From positions 44,551,630 to 44,615,629 of the forward strand of contig NC_068970.1 in assembly GCF_016808095.1 (NCBI RefSeq): a stretch of 64,000 bases of DNA, in the 5' to 3' direction. Under the pieces are notes generated by a model. It made no database searches and was not told the DNA's origin. It was given only the letters and a program-made list of their open reading frames with translations. Source of the DNA: Vigna angularis. Lineage: Eukaryota > Streptophyta > Magnoliopsida > Fabales > Fabaceae. How positions within the stretch are numbered: position 1 is the first letter of the stretch; every line of letters starts with the position of its first letter. A program made the position numbers and the translations under genes. Below are positions 1-11,535 of this stretch, in pieces.

Positions 1-19
1 ATATATATATATATATATA
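1..19. repeat. (AT)n microsatellite at the window edge
   Basis: The window opens in an alternating AT run; its full length cannot be seen because it continues off the left edge. Confidence 0.8.
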
Positions 20-27
20 ATAAATTC

Positions 28-784
28 TTAAATATGTTAGGTTATTATATTTTATCAATTAATTATAAAGTGATCTAATTAAGTAAATATGGTTAAGGAC
101 ATATATGTTATGAAAGATTTATTGTGTAGAGATTCATAATAATTTTAATTTGTTGAAAGAGCCAAATTGAAATTATTGAATTTGAGAAGAAGTAACTAAC
201 AAAAATTACAGAAAGGTTTATGGTCTCCATTTGTGAACATATTCATTATTCTTATTCTTTTCTTTATATCCCCGTTAGGAGAGAAAAAGGTGGAATATAA
301 GGTGTTTTACAAAGGAAAGATCACATACTAATCTATGTTGTTTTATGATTTGTTTTCAATGGTTAATCCTTCATGTATGTCTTCATAGTTCTCAATTCTC
401 TATAAAACCGAAAATAGAAATGGACATAAAGGATTGACCATTGAAAAAAATTAATAAAACAATGTATAATGTATATTGGTCTCTCATCTTTTCTCGAAAG
501 AACATTTTACATTCCCTATTGATTTTCTCTCTTGATGGGGATAGAGAGAAAGGAATAGGAATAATGAGCGGGCTCACACATGGGGAATAAGATCCCTTTT
601 ATGTAACCTCTATCGATTACTTTTCTAAGTTTTAATAATTTCAATTTGGTTCCTTCAACAAATTAAAATTATTATCGATCTCTATACAATAAACCTTTCA
701 TGACATATAACTCTTAGCCATAATTGACTTAATTAGATCACTTTATAATTGACTAATAAAATACAATGGTCCTAACATATTTAA
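28..784. mobile_element. Foldback element with long imperfect inverted repeats
   Basis: The sequence starting TTAAATATGTTAGG at 28 returns as its reverse complement ending CCTAACATATTTAA at 784. The two arms stay alignable for about 300 bp each (about 28-330 and 480-784), with point differences and short gaps, around a loop of about 150 bp. No coding capacity is visible. A long-arm foldback or MITE-like non-autonomous DNA transposon fits best. I found no clear target-site duplication: the left flank is the AT run and the right flank is gypsy-type sequence, so the superfamily is not assigned. A transcript across it would form long double-stranded RNA. Confidence 0.7.
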
Positions 785-889
785 TGATAGGAGGACAGAG
801 GGCTGTCGGGGCAACCCTTAAAAAATATAGCCACGTTAACACCAATGTATTGAAAGAAACGAAATGAATACAAAATACCATCCCGAACG

Positions 890-1883
890 CCTTTCGTTCA
901 CAATGCTCATGACGAAGGCATTCAACTAAGTTGCAGGCAGAGAGACAGCGGGGGAGAGAGTTGATGGTCCGAACGACCTCCAAATCAGTCGGGCTCATCA
1001 TACCAACTGGATACGCTTTTATTCTCCTAGGGTTCCTTGTCTAATAAAAAGGGAACAATGCATTTCCTGCCGCATCATGAAACTCATAGCGGCCAACCTC
1101 GTCAATGATGACTTTAAAAAACTGGTCCTTGAAATTCTTATATGAATCAGAGAACGGACGGAAGAGGGTTCTATCTCTGACGGACATCAAGGAAACCTAA
1201 CCACCCTTCGGGAGCGGGCGAACTTCAAAATAGTGAAAGAAAACTGGGATTGTCGGATTTACGCCAACCGCCAAACACACCGCCAAGAATGCCTGGACGA
1301 CTGCCCAAGAGCTCGGATGTAGCTGTACAGGGGCGACGTTCATTTCCCGAAGAACGACCATTTGAAACTCAGTAAATAGCACCCGGATGCATAGTTGATC
1401 GAAAAGATTGACATACATAAAGAAAAAGTCATCCGGACTCGATCCCTTCCTATGATAAACTCGCTCATTCCTTAGGTTGACTCCCGCCCGAATTAGTCCG
1501 TAGTCCTCTACGTCTCGGACGATATATAGCCGGCCGATTATCCATGTCAGCGCCTTTTTTGTACCATACTCCGACGCAAAAAGGCTGGCATTGTGAGGTG
1601 CCCAGTCATACCCCGGAATTACAGTCCAACCACCGTCCGGGTCTAATGGCGAGCCATCTACGGGAATACCACCCTTGAGAAGGTGGATGGGTATCCCATA
1701 GATAATCCTTTTATCCGCACTAGTGGGGGGATTAGGCTCCGGCCTCGGAGACCGGACAAACTCTTCCAAGAAGGAAGACGACACTGAGCTTGGAGAAGAA
1801 CCACGCTCGCCATCACCGCCCACCGGCCTCCCGACGCTTCTGCTCGACGACTCCGAAGAAGACTCAACATGGACGACCGCCAT
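890..1883 (-). pseudogene. Antisense ORF of the gypsy element, putative gypsy-type transposon domain (Transposase_28-like)
   Basis: An open frame of 228 codons starts with ATG at 1883 and stops at 1197. It has a serine-rich N-terminus (residues 1-50), then a region around residues 165-220 containing FTEFQMVVLREM and QLHPSSWAVVQAF. This resembles the plant family called 'putative gypsy type transposon' (Pfam Transposase_28), whose function is unknown. The same frame continues past the stop with recognisable family sequence (SDSYKNFKDQFFKV, then FPFLLDKEP). The stop is a TAG where the family has Trp, so one nonsense change truncated the protein. A second stop and a frame change follow, and similarity can be traced to about 890. 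I call it a degenerate copy. Confidence 0.6.
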
Positions 1884-1959
1884 TTATTACCTTAAGAGAA
1901 ATGAATGCTCTAAACTTGAAAGAAGAAGGAGAAAGTGAAAATGACAACGTCCTCATCCT

Positions 1960-1970
1960 CTATTTATAGG
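1960..1970 (-). promoter_or_regulatory. TATA box for the antisense ORF
   Basis: The minus strand reads CCTATAAATAG here, about 77 bp upstream of the antisense ATG at 1883. It is a near-consensus plant TATA box in the right place to drive the antisense ORF independently of the LTR. Confidence 0.6.
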
Positions 1971-2273
1971 AAAAAATTTTGTAACCGTCAAGGCATCCTC
2001 ACCGTAAAAAATTATCACGATTGACGGTCCAGATGCGGGGCCGCTCCAACTTTCGCCTTTGGGCACATGACACGTGTATTCCCGCTTAAGTCTAGTTTCA
2101 AAAATCGGTGAGCAAAAGCCCAACAAATTCGGCCCAATGGCTAAAAGGAGCACCATCCAGCCCAACCATTGACGAAGACGGGTGGTCAACGGCCGGAGCC
2201 CACACACCTGTAATCAAGATTCCAACCAGTATTAAACCCAACGTTCACTACGTGCACTAGGGCTTGGGGGGCT

Positions 2274-2742
2274 TGTGTACCATATGCACCAGGCGGTCTG
2301 AGAGCAGTATAACGGCCGATGTTTCTTCAATCTTTTTACTCCTCTGATAGCATTAACGGACGACTGACATCAACACTCACCACACATTGTGCGACCCGAC
2401 CATTCATCCTCCTACTCGAATGAGTAATGACAGTATACTGTATGGGCGACGGTGTAAGGTCGGCCGGTCGGTAACCTGGATCATTAAGACTAGGATTAAG
2501 GTAAATGGTGATTAGAGCCATTGGACTGAAATTGGGCCGTGATTAACTTTTCACTAATCCCAAGTCAATGGCGAAAACTATAAATACAGGTCAAAGGTGA
2601 GTGGTAGACAAGTTGCATTTACTGCACATTCATTACTATTTAATTGAATTGCCAAACGATTTTTACACTGACTTTGGCATCATAGAATCTTTGACAAGTT
2701 CTCCCGGACAAAAGAGTGAACAACAGAGCTTGCTAAAAGACA
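2274..2742 (+). repeat. Probable 3' LTR of the gypsy element
   Basis: It begins with TG right after a G-rich polypurine tract (2261-2273). It holds a plus-strand TATA box (CTATAAATA near 2579-2587) and, near the end, an ACTGACTTTGGCATC-like motif that I recognise from Tat/Ogre-type LTR ends. The best CA terminus is at 2742. Only one LTR is present, so pairwise confirmation and a target-site check are impossible here. Confidence 0.55.
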
Positions 2743-4767
2743 ATTTGTAGAGGAGTTTGGTGACTTAACCCCAAATAACCGAAACAATTACATTTGACTC
2801 TAAAAAATTTGTATATTTATCTTGACACCTTAAAAATATTTGATCTGACACTCGATAATAATATTATAATATTAGGATAGACATAATTTATTTATTTTTA
2901 TTTTTATTTTTATTTTATAAAATGCTATAGAGTTGTCATTTATTTGGTTTTTTATTTAATTTAGATGTAGATTTGGAATTGTAGGGAAAAAATGACTTAA
3001 AAATATAAATGTTTATTTTAATTTACCTTTTTGTTTGAACGGTTGTTTTAGGTTATTTTTGACAATTTTTTTAATATGGTGCAATTTGTATTTAATAAGT
3101 GACATGATTTTATTGTGAAGTTGTGTTGATTCTACAACTTCTATAAGTGGTGAAATTGAATGGGCCAAACACGATTTTATTTATGTTTAAATGGGTTTTT
3201 ATTGTTATTTTTTTAAAAAAAGTTAATGAAGTAATATGTGGTTTGCATTGATATAAATTGAAGTTATGACATGACTTTAATATAACTTAATTTGAATTGA
3301 AGTTGTTTAAAGATGATACAAATTTAGTTGTTTTTATTTTGTAGTGATATCGTGCATGTGTGACATGACTTTTGCATGAGTTATTTTTTTAGTTTTCGTT
3401 TTGTAAAGTTATATATACATTTATATATTAATAGTTACTTGATTATTTTGTGAGATTTTGAAAAGAGTTAAAACTATAAATTTGACTACAAAACTAAAAA
3501 AAATAAAAATTCATTATGTAAATTATAATTAAGTTATAACATTATTGTCTATATGGACAATTATCTCTAATTTGACCTTCATTCCAATTTTTTTTTTTTT
3601 TTTGCTTATTTAGGAGTGACTTATCCATTTCATTATCATATCACAACATACTAAAGTCATAGCAACCATTCAAACCTTCATTAAAGTTTAAGAAAATAAT
3701 AATAACAAAACGTAATACAGCTTAAATGAAGTTGTGTTTGAGTCACACTTGTGTGGGGCCAATATACACGGATATGACTTCTTCTTGTTTCACTTAAGCA
3801 TAACTTACTCATGTTCCTATTATTTTTTTAAAATGCCTATTTACTTACAAAGTAAAATTGCATCATATCATATTCGTAAAGTTGGCTTTTTTTAATTTGA
3901 ATGATAGATAATTTAGTTTGATTAGGCATTACTAGAATGACTGATTTTGTGTATTTAAATTTGACGAAGAATCGACAAAGAGATTCATTTTATTTTACTA
4001 TTTATGTCATATATATGTATTATCATATTTTTGTAAAAAAGAATAAAGTTTGCAATTTATGTTACCATCTCAAAATTTACAATTTTGTAAACATATTTAA
4101 TTAGTGGCGTGCCCATCAAGAATATCAAATACATATCTTCAGCGAAACTTCATTCTCATAAATGACATATTAAAAAAATATGGAGTTCAAAGATGATGCC
4201 ATGTTCTTAAAAGAATACATTTTATTTTGCACGTGCAATTAAATTAATGCAGTTGAATTAGAGTGATTTAAAGAGTGATGCATGTAGTTAGTAGAAAGAC
4301 AAAGTACACAAGGTTTTTGAAAAACAGCAATATGACTTGAAATTATGTTTGGTTTTACTATGATTTTGACCAAGACTCCATTATTTGTTTACTGTTTTAA
4401 ATAACTGATATTAAGAGATGTTGTTATTGCTAAGCTTTCTGGGTGTTGACCAATTCTTGATTCACTTGTGAACTTAGCTTTTTTGTTCCATAGTAATTAA
4501 GGTATTTTATATTTAAATTTTTAAAATATAAATATATAATATGTATAACATTTTATAAATTTTTTTTATTCAATTAAACAAATAACATAATTTTAATAAA
4601 TGTTAAATTCTCAAGTTAAATTCATAATTAGTAAAAACAACTATTTTCAGAAAATAAAAAATTAATCCAAAATTATGGAAGAATAAGAAAAGAGAGAAGA
4701 ACACACACACTTACATTTCTTTCTTTGAAAACACAATAATACACAAATTAGTTCGCTCCTCCCAGTT

Positions 4768-4817
<50 letters not shown>

Positions 4818-5488
4818 ATAATTCCGCATTAACTTTTTATCCTTTAAAAAGAGTTTCTTTTTTTAATTCTGAGTTCGTCGAAAAATCTTAGAGTTTCGGT
4901 TGGATTTTGGAGAATTTGCACATATATAACGAATAAATCCTTAAGAATAATAAATATATATACTTTAGAAAATCATCTAGTTCGAAGTTTACAATATGAA
5001 CCTGAGTTGTAATAAACTCACCTTAATTCATTATTTTTAAGTTTTCTTATAAATCTTGACATTTGTTTAGATCAAATATTCGGTTTTGGTGGAATATATT
5101 TAATGAGTATTCCAGGAGGTTCTTGTATTTTTGATGTATAGATTCATGTGTGATGTTGATTTTTTTACACCTTCTGGTTTGCTAATCATAATGTTTCTTT
5201 TATATGTATATTTTCTTAAGTTAAATTCATTAGTTTATCTTTGTTTGCATATGTTATTTTTCATTGTGACATGAGATTATTTAACTTTATTATCTTCTGA
5301 AAATCTTGATATAGAAAGTTTGTGAAAGAAAAGGCAATGAAGGATCTGAAGAAGATTGAAGGATACAAAGAAAAGAATATTATTAGAGGCTACGAAACAT
5401 GAAGTATTGCTTAATTTTATGATATATAACATGTGCATAGAGGTGTTGACTGAAGATGAATTTCCTAAGATATAATAATCCTTTATTT
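2743..5488. other. AT-rich intergenic DNA, no gene seen
   Basis: About 2.7 kb of highly AT-rich sequence without a coding region I can support. It contains a poly-T run near 3588-3604 and a (TC)n tract at 4771-4813. The stretch from about 4680 to 4930 (pyrimidine-rich, few ATGs) looks like a plant 5' leader, but no reading frame follows it on the plus strand. Confidence 0.6.
4771..4813 (+). repeat. (TC)n microsatellite
   Basis: About 21 uninterrupted TC units. Such tracts are common in plant 5' leaders and core promoters, but no gene follows here. Confidence 0.95.
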
Positions 5489-6073
5489 TCATGACACAAA
5501 GAAACCTTGGATGTCATTGGAGATGGCATTCACGGTTAGTTCATGCAAAGTAAAATCATCATGAAAGCCAAATCCATTATCCATCCAGCTATCCCAAGAT
5601 GGAACACAAAGCTCAGTACTGCTTTTGACATGGTCTAAGCAGTATTCACTGTGTTGCTCTCTGATGATCAAGTGCTGTTGTGGCTGAGAAACATGGGGCA
5701 TTGGTGTAGTTACTTTTGTTATCTCTTGTTTGCTACCTTGTTGGAAATTTAGGGTAATGGGACCCTTATGGATTGCAAGTGACATGGTTGTTGTTGTGGA
5801 ACAGCCAGTGAACTGTTGTACCAATGCCCTGAAATTGGAGGTGTTGGCTTTCAGAAGGGTAACGGGAGTGGTCTTAGAAGCCCTAGATCTCCTTCGAACT
5901 GCTTTGAACGCACAACCCTTTGGAGTTAAACTGTTGTTATTGTGTGATGAGTTGCTCTTTGATGATGACATGCATATGCTTGAATCCATGAATCCTTCTA
6001 TGAATGGATCAAGATCATCCACCACAAATTGCTCGTCAAACTGCATGCCCTGATCATCATCACTGGCACTCAT
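5489..6073 (-). CDS. VQ motif-containing protein, VQ22/JAV1-like
   Basis: A single-exon gene of 194 aa. The VQ motif FRALVQQFTG lies at residues 81-90 and matches the family pattern FxxxVQxhTG. A basic stretch rich in Arg/Ser (about 59-67) precedes it, and an acidic N-terminus (MSASDDDQ) and a Trp-rich C-terminal segment (WDSWMDNGF) frame it. VQ proteins are plant nuclear cofactors that bind group I and IIc WRKY transcription factors. The RRRSRASKTTPVTLLKANTSNF context resembles Arabidopsis VQ22/JAV1, a repressor of jasmonate defence; orthology is inferred. The frame is open upstream to 6196, but I chose the ATG at 6073 because it starts the conserved acidic segment and lies about 70 bp downstream of a TATA box. 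The gene stands alone with more than 2.5 kb of AT-rich DNA on each side. Confidence 0.88.
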   Translation of the reverse strand: MSASDDDQGMQFDEQFVVDDLDPFIEGFMDSSICMSSSKSNSSHNNNSLTPKGCAFKAVRRRSRASKTTPVTLLKANTSNFRALVQQFTGCSTTTTMSLAIHKGPITLNFQQGSKQEITKVTTPMPHVSQPQQHLIIREQHSEYCLDHVKSSTELCVPSWDSWMDNGFGFHDDFTLHELTVNAISNDIQGFFVS

Positions 6074-6141
6074 GTTCGTGATTTTGTTGAGTGTTAGACT
6101 TTCTTTTCTGAGATTGAGAAAGAGTGCAAAAGTTTGGTTTG

Positions 6142-6152
6142 GTATATATAGC
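6142..6152 (-). promoter_or_regulatory. TATA box of the VQ gene
   Basis: The minus strand reads GCTATATATAC about 70 bp before the chosen start codon, which implies a short leader and supports the ATG at 6073 over the upstream in-frame ATG. Confidence 0.6.
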
Positions 6153-9100
6153 AAGTGATAGGGTGAGAGAATAATATAAAGTCTGAATAAAACCAATTTT
6201 GTTCACACTAGTATCTCTGTTCACGATCACCTCTTCTTATTTGTCTTTCCATCTACACAACACTTAATATTTTTAAGTATTCTATTCTTTCATGTATATC
6301 TATTTCTTTTATAAAATTTAATTTTGTGAGGATGACTTATAAACTACATTGCTTTAATAATTCTTCATATGTCTAACCAAATATATTGTTTCACTTTTTT
6401 GGGAATATATTTACTGAAAAATGATTCAATTTACATAAGTAAAATTCACATGAAATATTAAAGAAACTAAAGCTTTCTTGCAAATTCTTAAACCAAATTG
6501 AGTAGTACTAAGTAATAGTAGAATGGTTTTAGGTGATTCATTTTTTTAAAAACAAACATGTTGTATTAATTTATGTATATCTTAAGCATATGTACCAAGT
6601 AATTTTGAAATTACTTAAAGAAGTTGTAATATAATGAAGATTTTCAATAAGGCAAAGATTTTCAATTTTGACCATTCTTTGATGGAGATAGGAGGGAAAC
6701 TTATTGGCCAAGGATAGGTTGTTTCCAAGAAGTGGCATGCATTACTTAATATATAGTATCACTCATATTCATCATGCAATCACATCACTCACTCTTCTTA
6801 ATATATAGTATCACTCATATTTACCAAAACAATACTTTATGAAAATAAAAACAATCCTACTACTAACAATGTAGTTCTCTTATTTATGTATTGCTATGAT
6901 CAATGTCAGATTTCTAAGATATAATATTTTATTTAATTTGTTTGGAATGCGATCATGAAAAATAACAAATGAAAAGATTTCTTTTGTTTACAAGGAGTAA
7001 CAAAGTTTGAATTTATGAATCTCTCTCTCAATTATTTTGTCTTAATTGAATAAAAAAGTATATTTATAAAGCAATTTTCTTGAAAGAAATTTAAAAAAGA
7101 ATATATTTACAAAGAAATTTTGTTAAAAGAATTTAAAACTTTTATTTCTGAATTTGGATTTTCTTTTATTTTTTTACTGTTTTTTTTTTTGGATCTTCAG
7201 AACACACTTATATATTAATTTTGATATTTTAAAATACAATAAAAATATTTTTTTAGTATATTAAAATCAGTGTGTTTTTTAAGTTATACCAAAACAAAAG
7301 TCCAAATTGATTATCACTAAATGAGCAATTGATTAACATATAATATTATCTTCTTTAAATAATTAAGAAATGACGTAATTCATTATAAACTATTCTTCCT
7401 AAGACTTCTTCTTACTCTATCAATCCTGTTGAATTTAAATAAATTTTATGTATCTCTCGACAAATTATTCAAAAATCTCTTATTTTCTTGGTTTCGATAT
7501 TGTATCTGTGGTTTCCTTCTAATTATTACGAGGTACTAGTTATGAAGAGCAAAAAAGACACAATATATGTTCAAAAGCTAAGTTTTAAGGGTTTTTCATT
7601 TTTTTATTAATTTTTAGATAAGTTAAATAAATTAGCCAAATTTTCCAATAAAATCGAATTGGACTCATTTTTCATCTTCATCTTCATTTGTTTTGAGAAG
7701 GATGGGACAAGTTTTCAAGTCTAATTAGTTGGTTTCCAACAAATTTTCACATTAATTGGTTGGTCTTCAATTGATTATTTTCATATTCAAGTGTTGTTTG
7801 TCAAAACCATTCAAGTTCTGTTTGTCAAAATCGTTTGGATGGTACTTTACAGAAAAAATATTTCAATACTAAAGTTAATAGATAACAAGACATAAATGCA
7901 TTAGTTCTAACAGTGAATTTGTTATGCATACAAATGAAAGTCATATTTTAGACATTTTTATTTATAGTAGTTGTTATGATATTTTAAGATTTTTGTTGGT
8001 CTAAAACGATTCATTTATTCTTTAATTGATATTGATAGATTGATTTGTGATTAACATTCGTGTTAATCTTACTTTTATTTTGTATTGATTAAGGTACATA
8101 AATTATCTATCTAAAAGTCGATCAAAGATGATCAAACAAAAATAATCATTAGAATAATCAATTCAAAATAATCATTAAAAAATAATTACCTAAAATAATC
8201 TAATAAAATAAAAGGTGATACGTGCATGATCGATATACATAAAGTACATTATTCTTACTAGATTTAAACTTACACTAAATTTCTTAAATGAGATTTGAGA
8301 TTTCAATTTTTTAGTTGCAGGTTTGTTTCCCCGAAACTTTTGTCCTTGTTCATACGTGGTCAACCTTGAATTTTATAACACAGTATAGACTTAAACGTGG
8401 TTTGAGGAAGTAGAAGAAAAGTTTGACTTGTCTTTGTTTCTTCTTTTTTTTGTTTGCGAAAATCAAGTGAGTTTCTTCCATGTTTGTCTCACTCTTTTAC
8501 GATTTGAAAATGGAGTTGATGTTGTTTTTGCCTTATCTTTGGGGGCAGACAATGAAAGGTGGAAGTTTAGGTGGACACTTTCCCCTCCAATAATAATAAT
8601 TGCCATTTCAAAGACCTCGTAAATTACGTAATGTCATTGAACTCTTCAGCTCATTAAACAAACACTAAACTACTAAAATAACTTCTTACTCTAACATTTG
8701 GATTTCGCGTAAACTTATTCACACATTTATTTGTTCGATTTTAATCATCAATAAAATTTTAATTTTATTTTTCTCATTTCTATTTATTGATATATGTTAA
8801 GTGATACACGAGTGACATATGTATTTATTTTATTTTAGATAAATAACTTTTTTATAATAATTATTTATATGTTTTGTTTTGTTTTTAGTATAATAAAAAA
8901 TAATCTTAGTATAACAATTTTTTTAATTATGTTTGTTTTGTTTGAACTATTTAATATTTGAGGTAATTAATTGAGTATGTGTTTGATCTTTATAAATTAT
9001 CTTGTGTGTTTATTAAGAGAAAAATTAAGGTCGATATAGAAGAAGCTTTTTGCTCTTTATTTTTTTTCCTTTTAAAATTAAGGTTTGATGTCAGCAAATT

Positions 9101-9197
9101 GAATTAACACGTTATGAAAGTACAAATGCAAAAATGTGCAAAATAGGAATGTTGACATATAAGTAAGGCAATCAGGTATCTACACAACAAAAAAAAG
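6153..9197. other. AT-rich intergenic DNA, no gene seen
   Basis: About 3 kb. The only structure noted is a perfect 25-bp direct repeat (6745-6769 and 6797-6821, 52 bp apart). A short open frame at 8428-8622 has no recognisable domain and is not called. Confidence 0.55.
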
Positions 9198-9788
9198 TGT
9201 TGAAAACTATCTCACGTTACACATATTTTTGCTAAAATTGAGTTTCTTATTCATTGATAATTGAAAGGCTTTAAATAGCCGTGATACTTACAATATTACA
9301 GAAATAAAAATAGATTAAATATGTTTTTAGTTCTTAAACTATAAAGTGAATTTGTTTTTAGTCTCTCTTTCAACCTAAGTTACATTTTGATCTTTCTCCT
9401 TAAGGAAACCATAATTTTTCGTCCTCCAAAACCAATAGTATTAAAAATAAGCTGAGGTGGCTAATGGTGGTGTGTCACGTCATTTAACCCAATAAAAATA
9501 AACATATTTAATCTTTCCCAACTCCTTTCCCTCAAACTCTACACAAGTTTAAAAACATATTTAACCCAATAAAAATAAACACTGAAAATAAAATATCAAC
9601 TATCTTAAAAATAAAATCTGCTTAATCTATCATAAAATAATATTATATCTAGATAAACAGATAATCATAATTACATATCCCTATTTTATCTCTATCAAAT
9701 CAAACTAAATATTACTATACCCAAAACTAATAAAATAAAATTTTAACAAAATTATTAATAAAACCCTAAATTTAAGTTTATCCCAACA
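9198..9788 (-). repeat. 3' LTR of copia A, interrupted
   Basis: 591 bp, of which 256 bp (9312-9567) is a later insertion. The remaining 335 bp aligns along its length with the 331-bp right LTR, with scattered substitutions. Confidence 0.9.
9312..9567 (+). mobile_element. Small MULE-derived non-autonomous insertion in the copia LTR
   Basis: The insert starts AGATTAAATATGTTTTTAG and ends AAAACATATTTAACCC, matching the terminal repeats of the 4-kb MULE at 13524-17580. Its first 180 bp follow that MULE's inverted repeat. It is flanked by the 9-bp direct repeat AATAAAAAT (9303-9311 and 9568-9576), a typical MULE target duplication length. A third copy of that 9-mer lies inside at 9491-9499, directly after an earlier TTTAACCC terminus at 9483-9490, so the insert looks like a 179-bp unit followed by a 77-bp tail that ends in a second terminus. 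It contains no gene. Confidence 0.8.
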
Positions 9789-9841
9789 AACTCTCCTATA
9801 AACTTAAATTCTTTCTCCCTTCATTCGGCTTTCCATGTCCA

Positions 9842-11450
9842 TCATCCCACACCGGGTTTGCTTCTTTCAATCATATTTGAGTTGGTGTTATCCAAGCTCT
9901 TGCTAGTCATATCTTGATTAAAACATTTTCTCTCTAAGATTTTTAGCTCCAGTTCATACAATAGGTTCTTTTTTGCTTTTACCTGGGTTGTTAGACAACC
10001 ACGCTTATCCTTTAAATACAGTACCTGATTTTTCATAAAAACTAAATTACCTTTTTCAATTATCGACCCATGCTTAAAATATTGCTCTTCAGCTCTAGAA
10101 CATAGTAAACATCCCTAATCTCTCCAACTCGTCCATTCTTCTACATATGTCAGATTTTTCCACACCATTTCACGACCACCTTGGAGTCATCTACGAAAGA
10201 CATAAATTTGGCCTCCACCTTGGTGAGTTTATAAAAAAAGTTCTCATTTCCACACATATGATTACTTGCCCCAGTATCTAGATACCATACCGAGTTAGTA
10301 GAAATCTCATCAGCCTTCATTTGTTCTTTATCTTCTTCTTCCCTATTTTTATCTGGTTCAAGAATGTTATATGCTATCTCTTCCTTTTGAAGAGTAGTCT
10401 TCTTCAGCTCCTCAAGCTCAACCCTCTATTTATTCATAATTTCATTAGCTTCATCCAAAAGCCTCCCTATCCACTGAATCTCTTCATCTTTTTGTTTGAG
10501 TTTCTTTTCCACGTTTGTCGCACCTTTTATCGAGATCACTTCATCCATTATTGAGACCGAATTTTCCATGTCCACTATATCCGAGCTCTTTGCCAGCAAC
10601 AGTTCTTCTACATCTTCAGTAAGGAGATTTGTCTCCCCATTTGTCTCTGCCTTGCAATACTTTGCAATATGGCTTGCCTTACCAAAATTGTAGCACTTGC
10701 TTGATCTACACTCGTTTGCATAGTGGCCATACTTGCCACACTTAAAACACTCAACACTTAACCGATCTCCTCGGCCTTTTCCTTGTCCTCGGTCACGCCA
10801 ATTCTGCTGATCGGTTTGCTCTTCATTGTTATTCTCAAAATTACCTCGGCCACGTCCACCTCGTCCTCGGCTTCCTCGTCCTCTATCGCCAAGACCTCGA
10901 CTTTGAGTAATTTGAGTTTTATTCGAGTCAAACTGTACCTATAGTGCTTGATTGTCGAGTTCAACCTTATCATCCCAACTTCTTCTCTTTTCTTTGTGGG
11001 CTTCTAATGACCCAACAACTTCATCCATTGTGAGAACCAACAAGTCCTTCATTTTTTCGATGGCACATATGATACTTTCAAAATCTTTTGTAAGGGATCT
11101 CAAAATTTTTTCCACAACCCGGCTAGATGGCATTTGTTCTCCATTCCTGCCGAGTTGGTTGTCTACCTTCTCCACCCAAGTTATGTACTCGGTTATACGT
11201 TCTTTGGACTCCATCTTCAATTGTTCAAATCCTTCTAAATTGAATTTTTCAATGTTGTCATTTGTGCCACCGTCTGATGTTCATCCTCATCAAGTTCAAC
11301 ATACCCATCTTCCACCATATCCCAAATGTCTTGGGATCTCAACAACGCCTTCATCTGTAGGCACCAATTATCATAACTGGTTTTTCTCGTGAATTGTGGC
11401 ACACTCATACCATTGACAACCTTTGTCATTTCTCTCAAAAAATCAAGCAC
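9842..11450 (-). pseudogene. Copia A gag-protease remnant
   Basis: Translated fragments in order on the minus strand: a gag start at 11450 containing TSYDNWCLQMKALLRSQDIW; a gag central part (11220-10939) with KDFESIICAIEKMKDLLVL; a CCHC knuckle region near 10660-10750 (CGKYGHYANEC, then CYNFGKASHIAKYC); a protease-like DTGASNHMCG near 10260-10300; and a pre-integrase piece at 10036-9842 (NQVLYLKDKRG). Frameshifts and stops separate them, so nothing full-length can be made. Gag would form the virus-like particle and protease would cleave the polyprotein; the rest of pol has been deleted. Confidence 0.85.
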
Positions 11451-11522
11451 TCACTTTTTCTCTCATGGTGTTTGACTCTCTCATCTCTCTCTTTTTCTCT
11501 CTCTTGGTACTCAAAGCATAAA

Positions 11523-11534
11523 GCTCTGATACCA
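11523..11534 (-). other. Primer-binding site of copia A
   Basis: The minus strand reads TGGTATCAGAGC one base inside the 5' LTR, the usual copia site complementary to the 3' end of initiator tRNA-Met. It fixes the element's orientation. Confidence 0.9.
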
Positions 11535-11535
11535 T

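Larger units (their letters stand above)
785..2742 (+). mobile_element. Ty3/gypsy (Tat-like) retrotransposon, 3' portion with antisense ORF and 3' LTR
   Basis: This GC-richer island in AT-rich DNA contains, in plus-strand order, an antisense open reading frame (minus strand 1883 to about 890), a G-rich polypurine tract at 2261-2273, and a sequence with LTR features from about 2274 to 2742. The LTR has a plus-strand TATA box, so the element runs on the plus strand. Gag and pol are absent, so this is a 5'-truncated copy. Tat-lineage gypsy elements are known to carry an extra ORF, often antisense, between integrase and the 3' LTR; the layout matches that. The left border at 785 abuts the foldback element. 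The exact LTR end is uncertain by tens of bases. Confidence 0.65.

Noticed and set aside
5277..5492. A 71-codon minus frame just downstream of the VQ gene
   Set aside because: No domain and no promoter; most likely the 3' UTR of the VQ gene.
5730..6053. A plus-strand open frame of 107 codons
   Set aside because: It is antisense to the VQ gene and has no domain; the minus frame carries the conserved VQ motif.
8428..8622. A 64-codon plus frame
   Set aside because: Hydrophobic start and nothing recognisable; length is within chance for AT-rich DNA.
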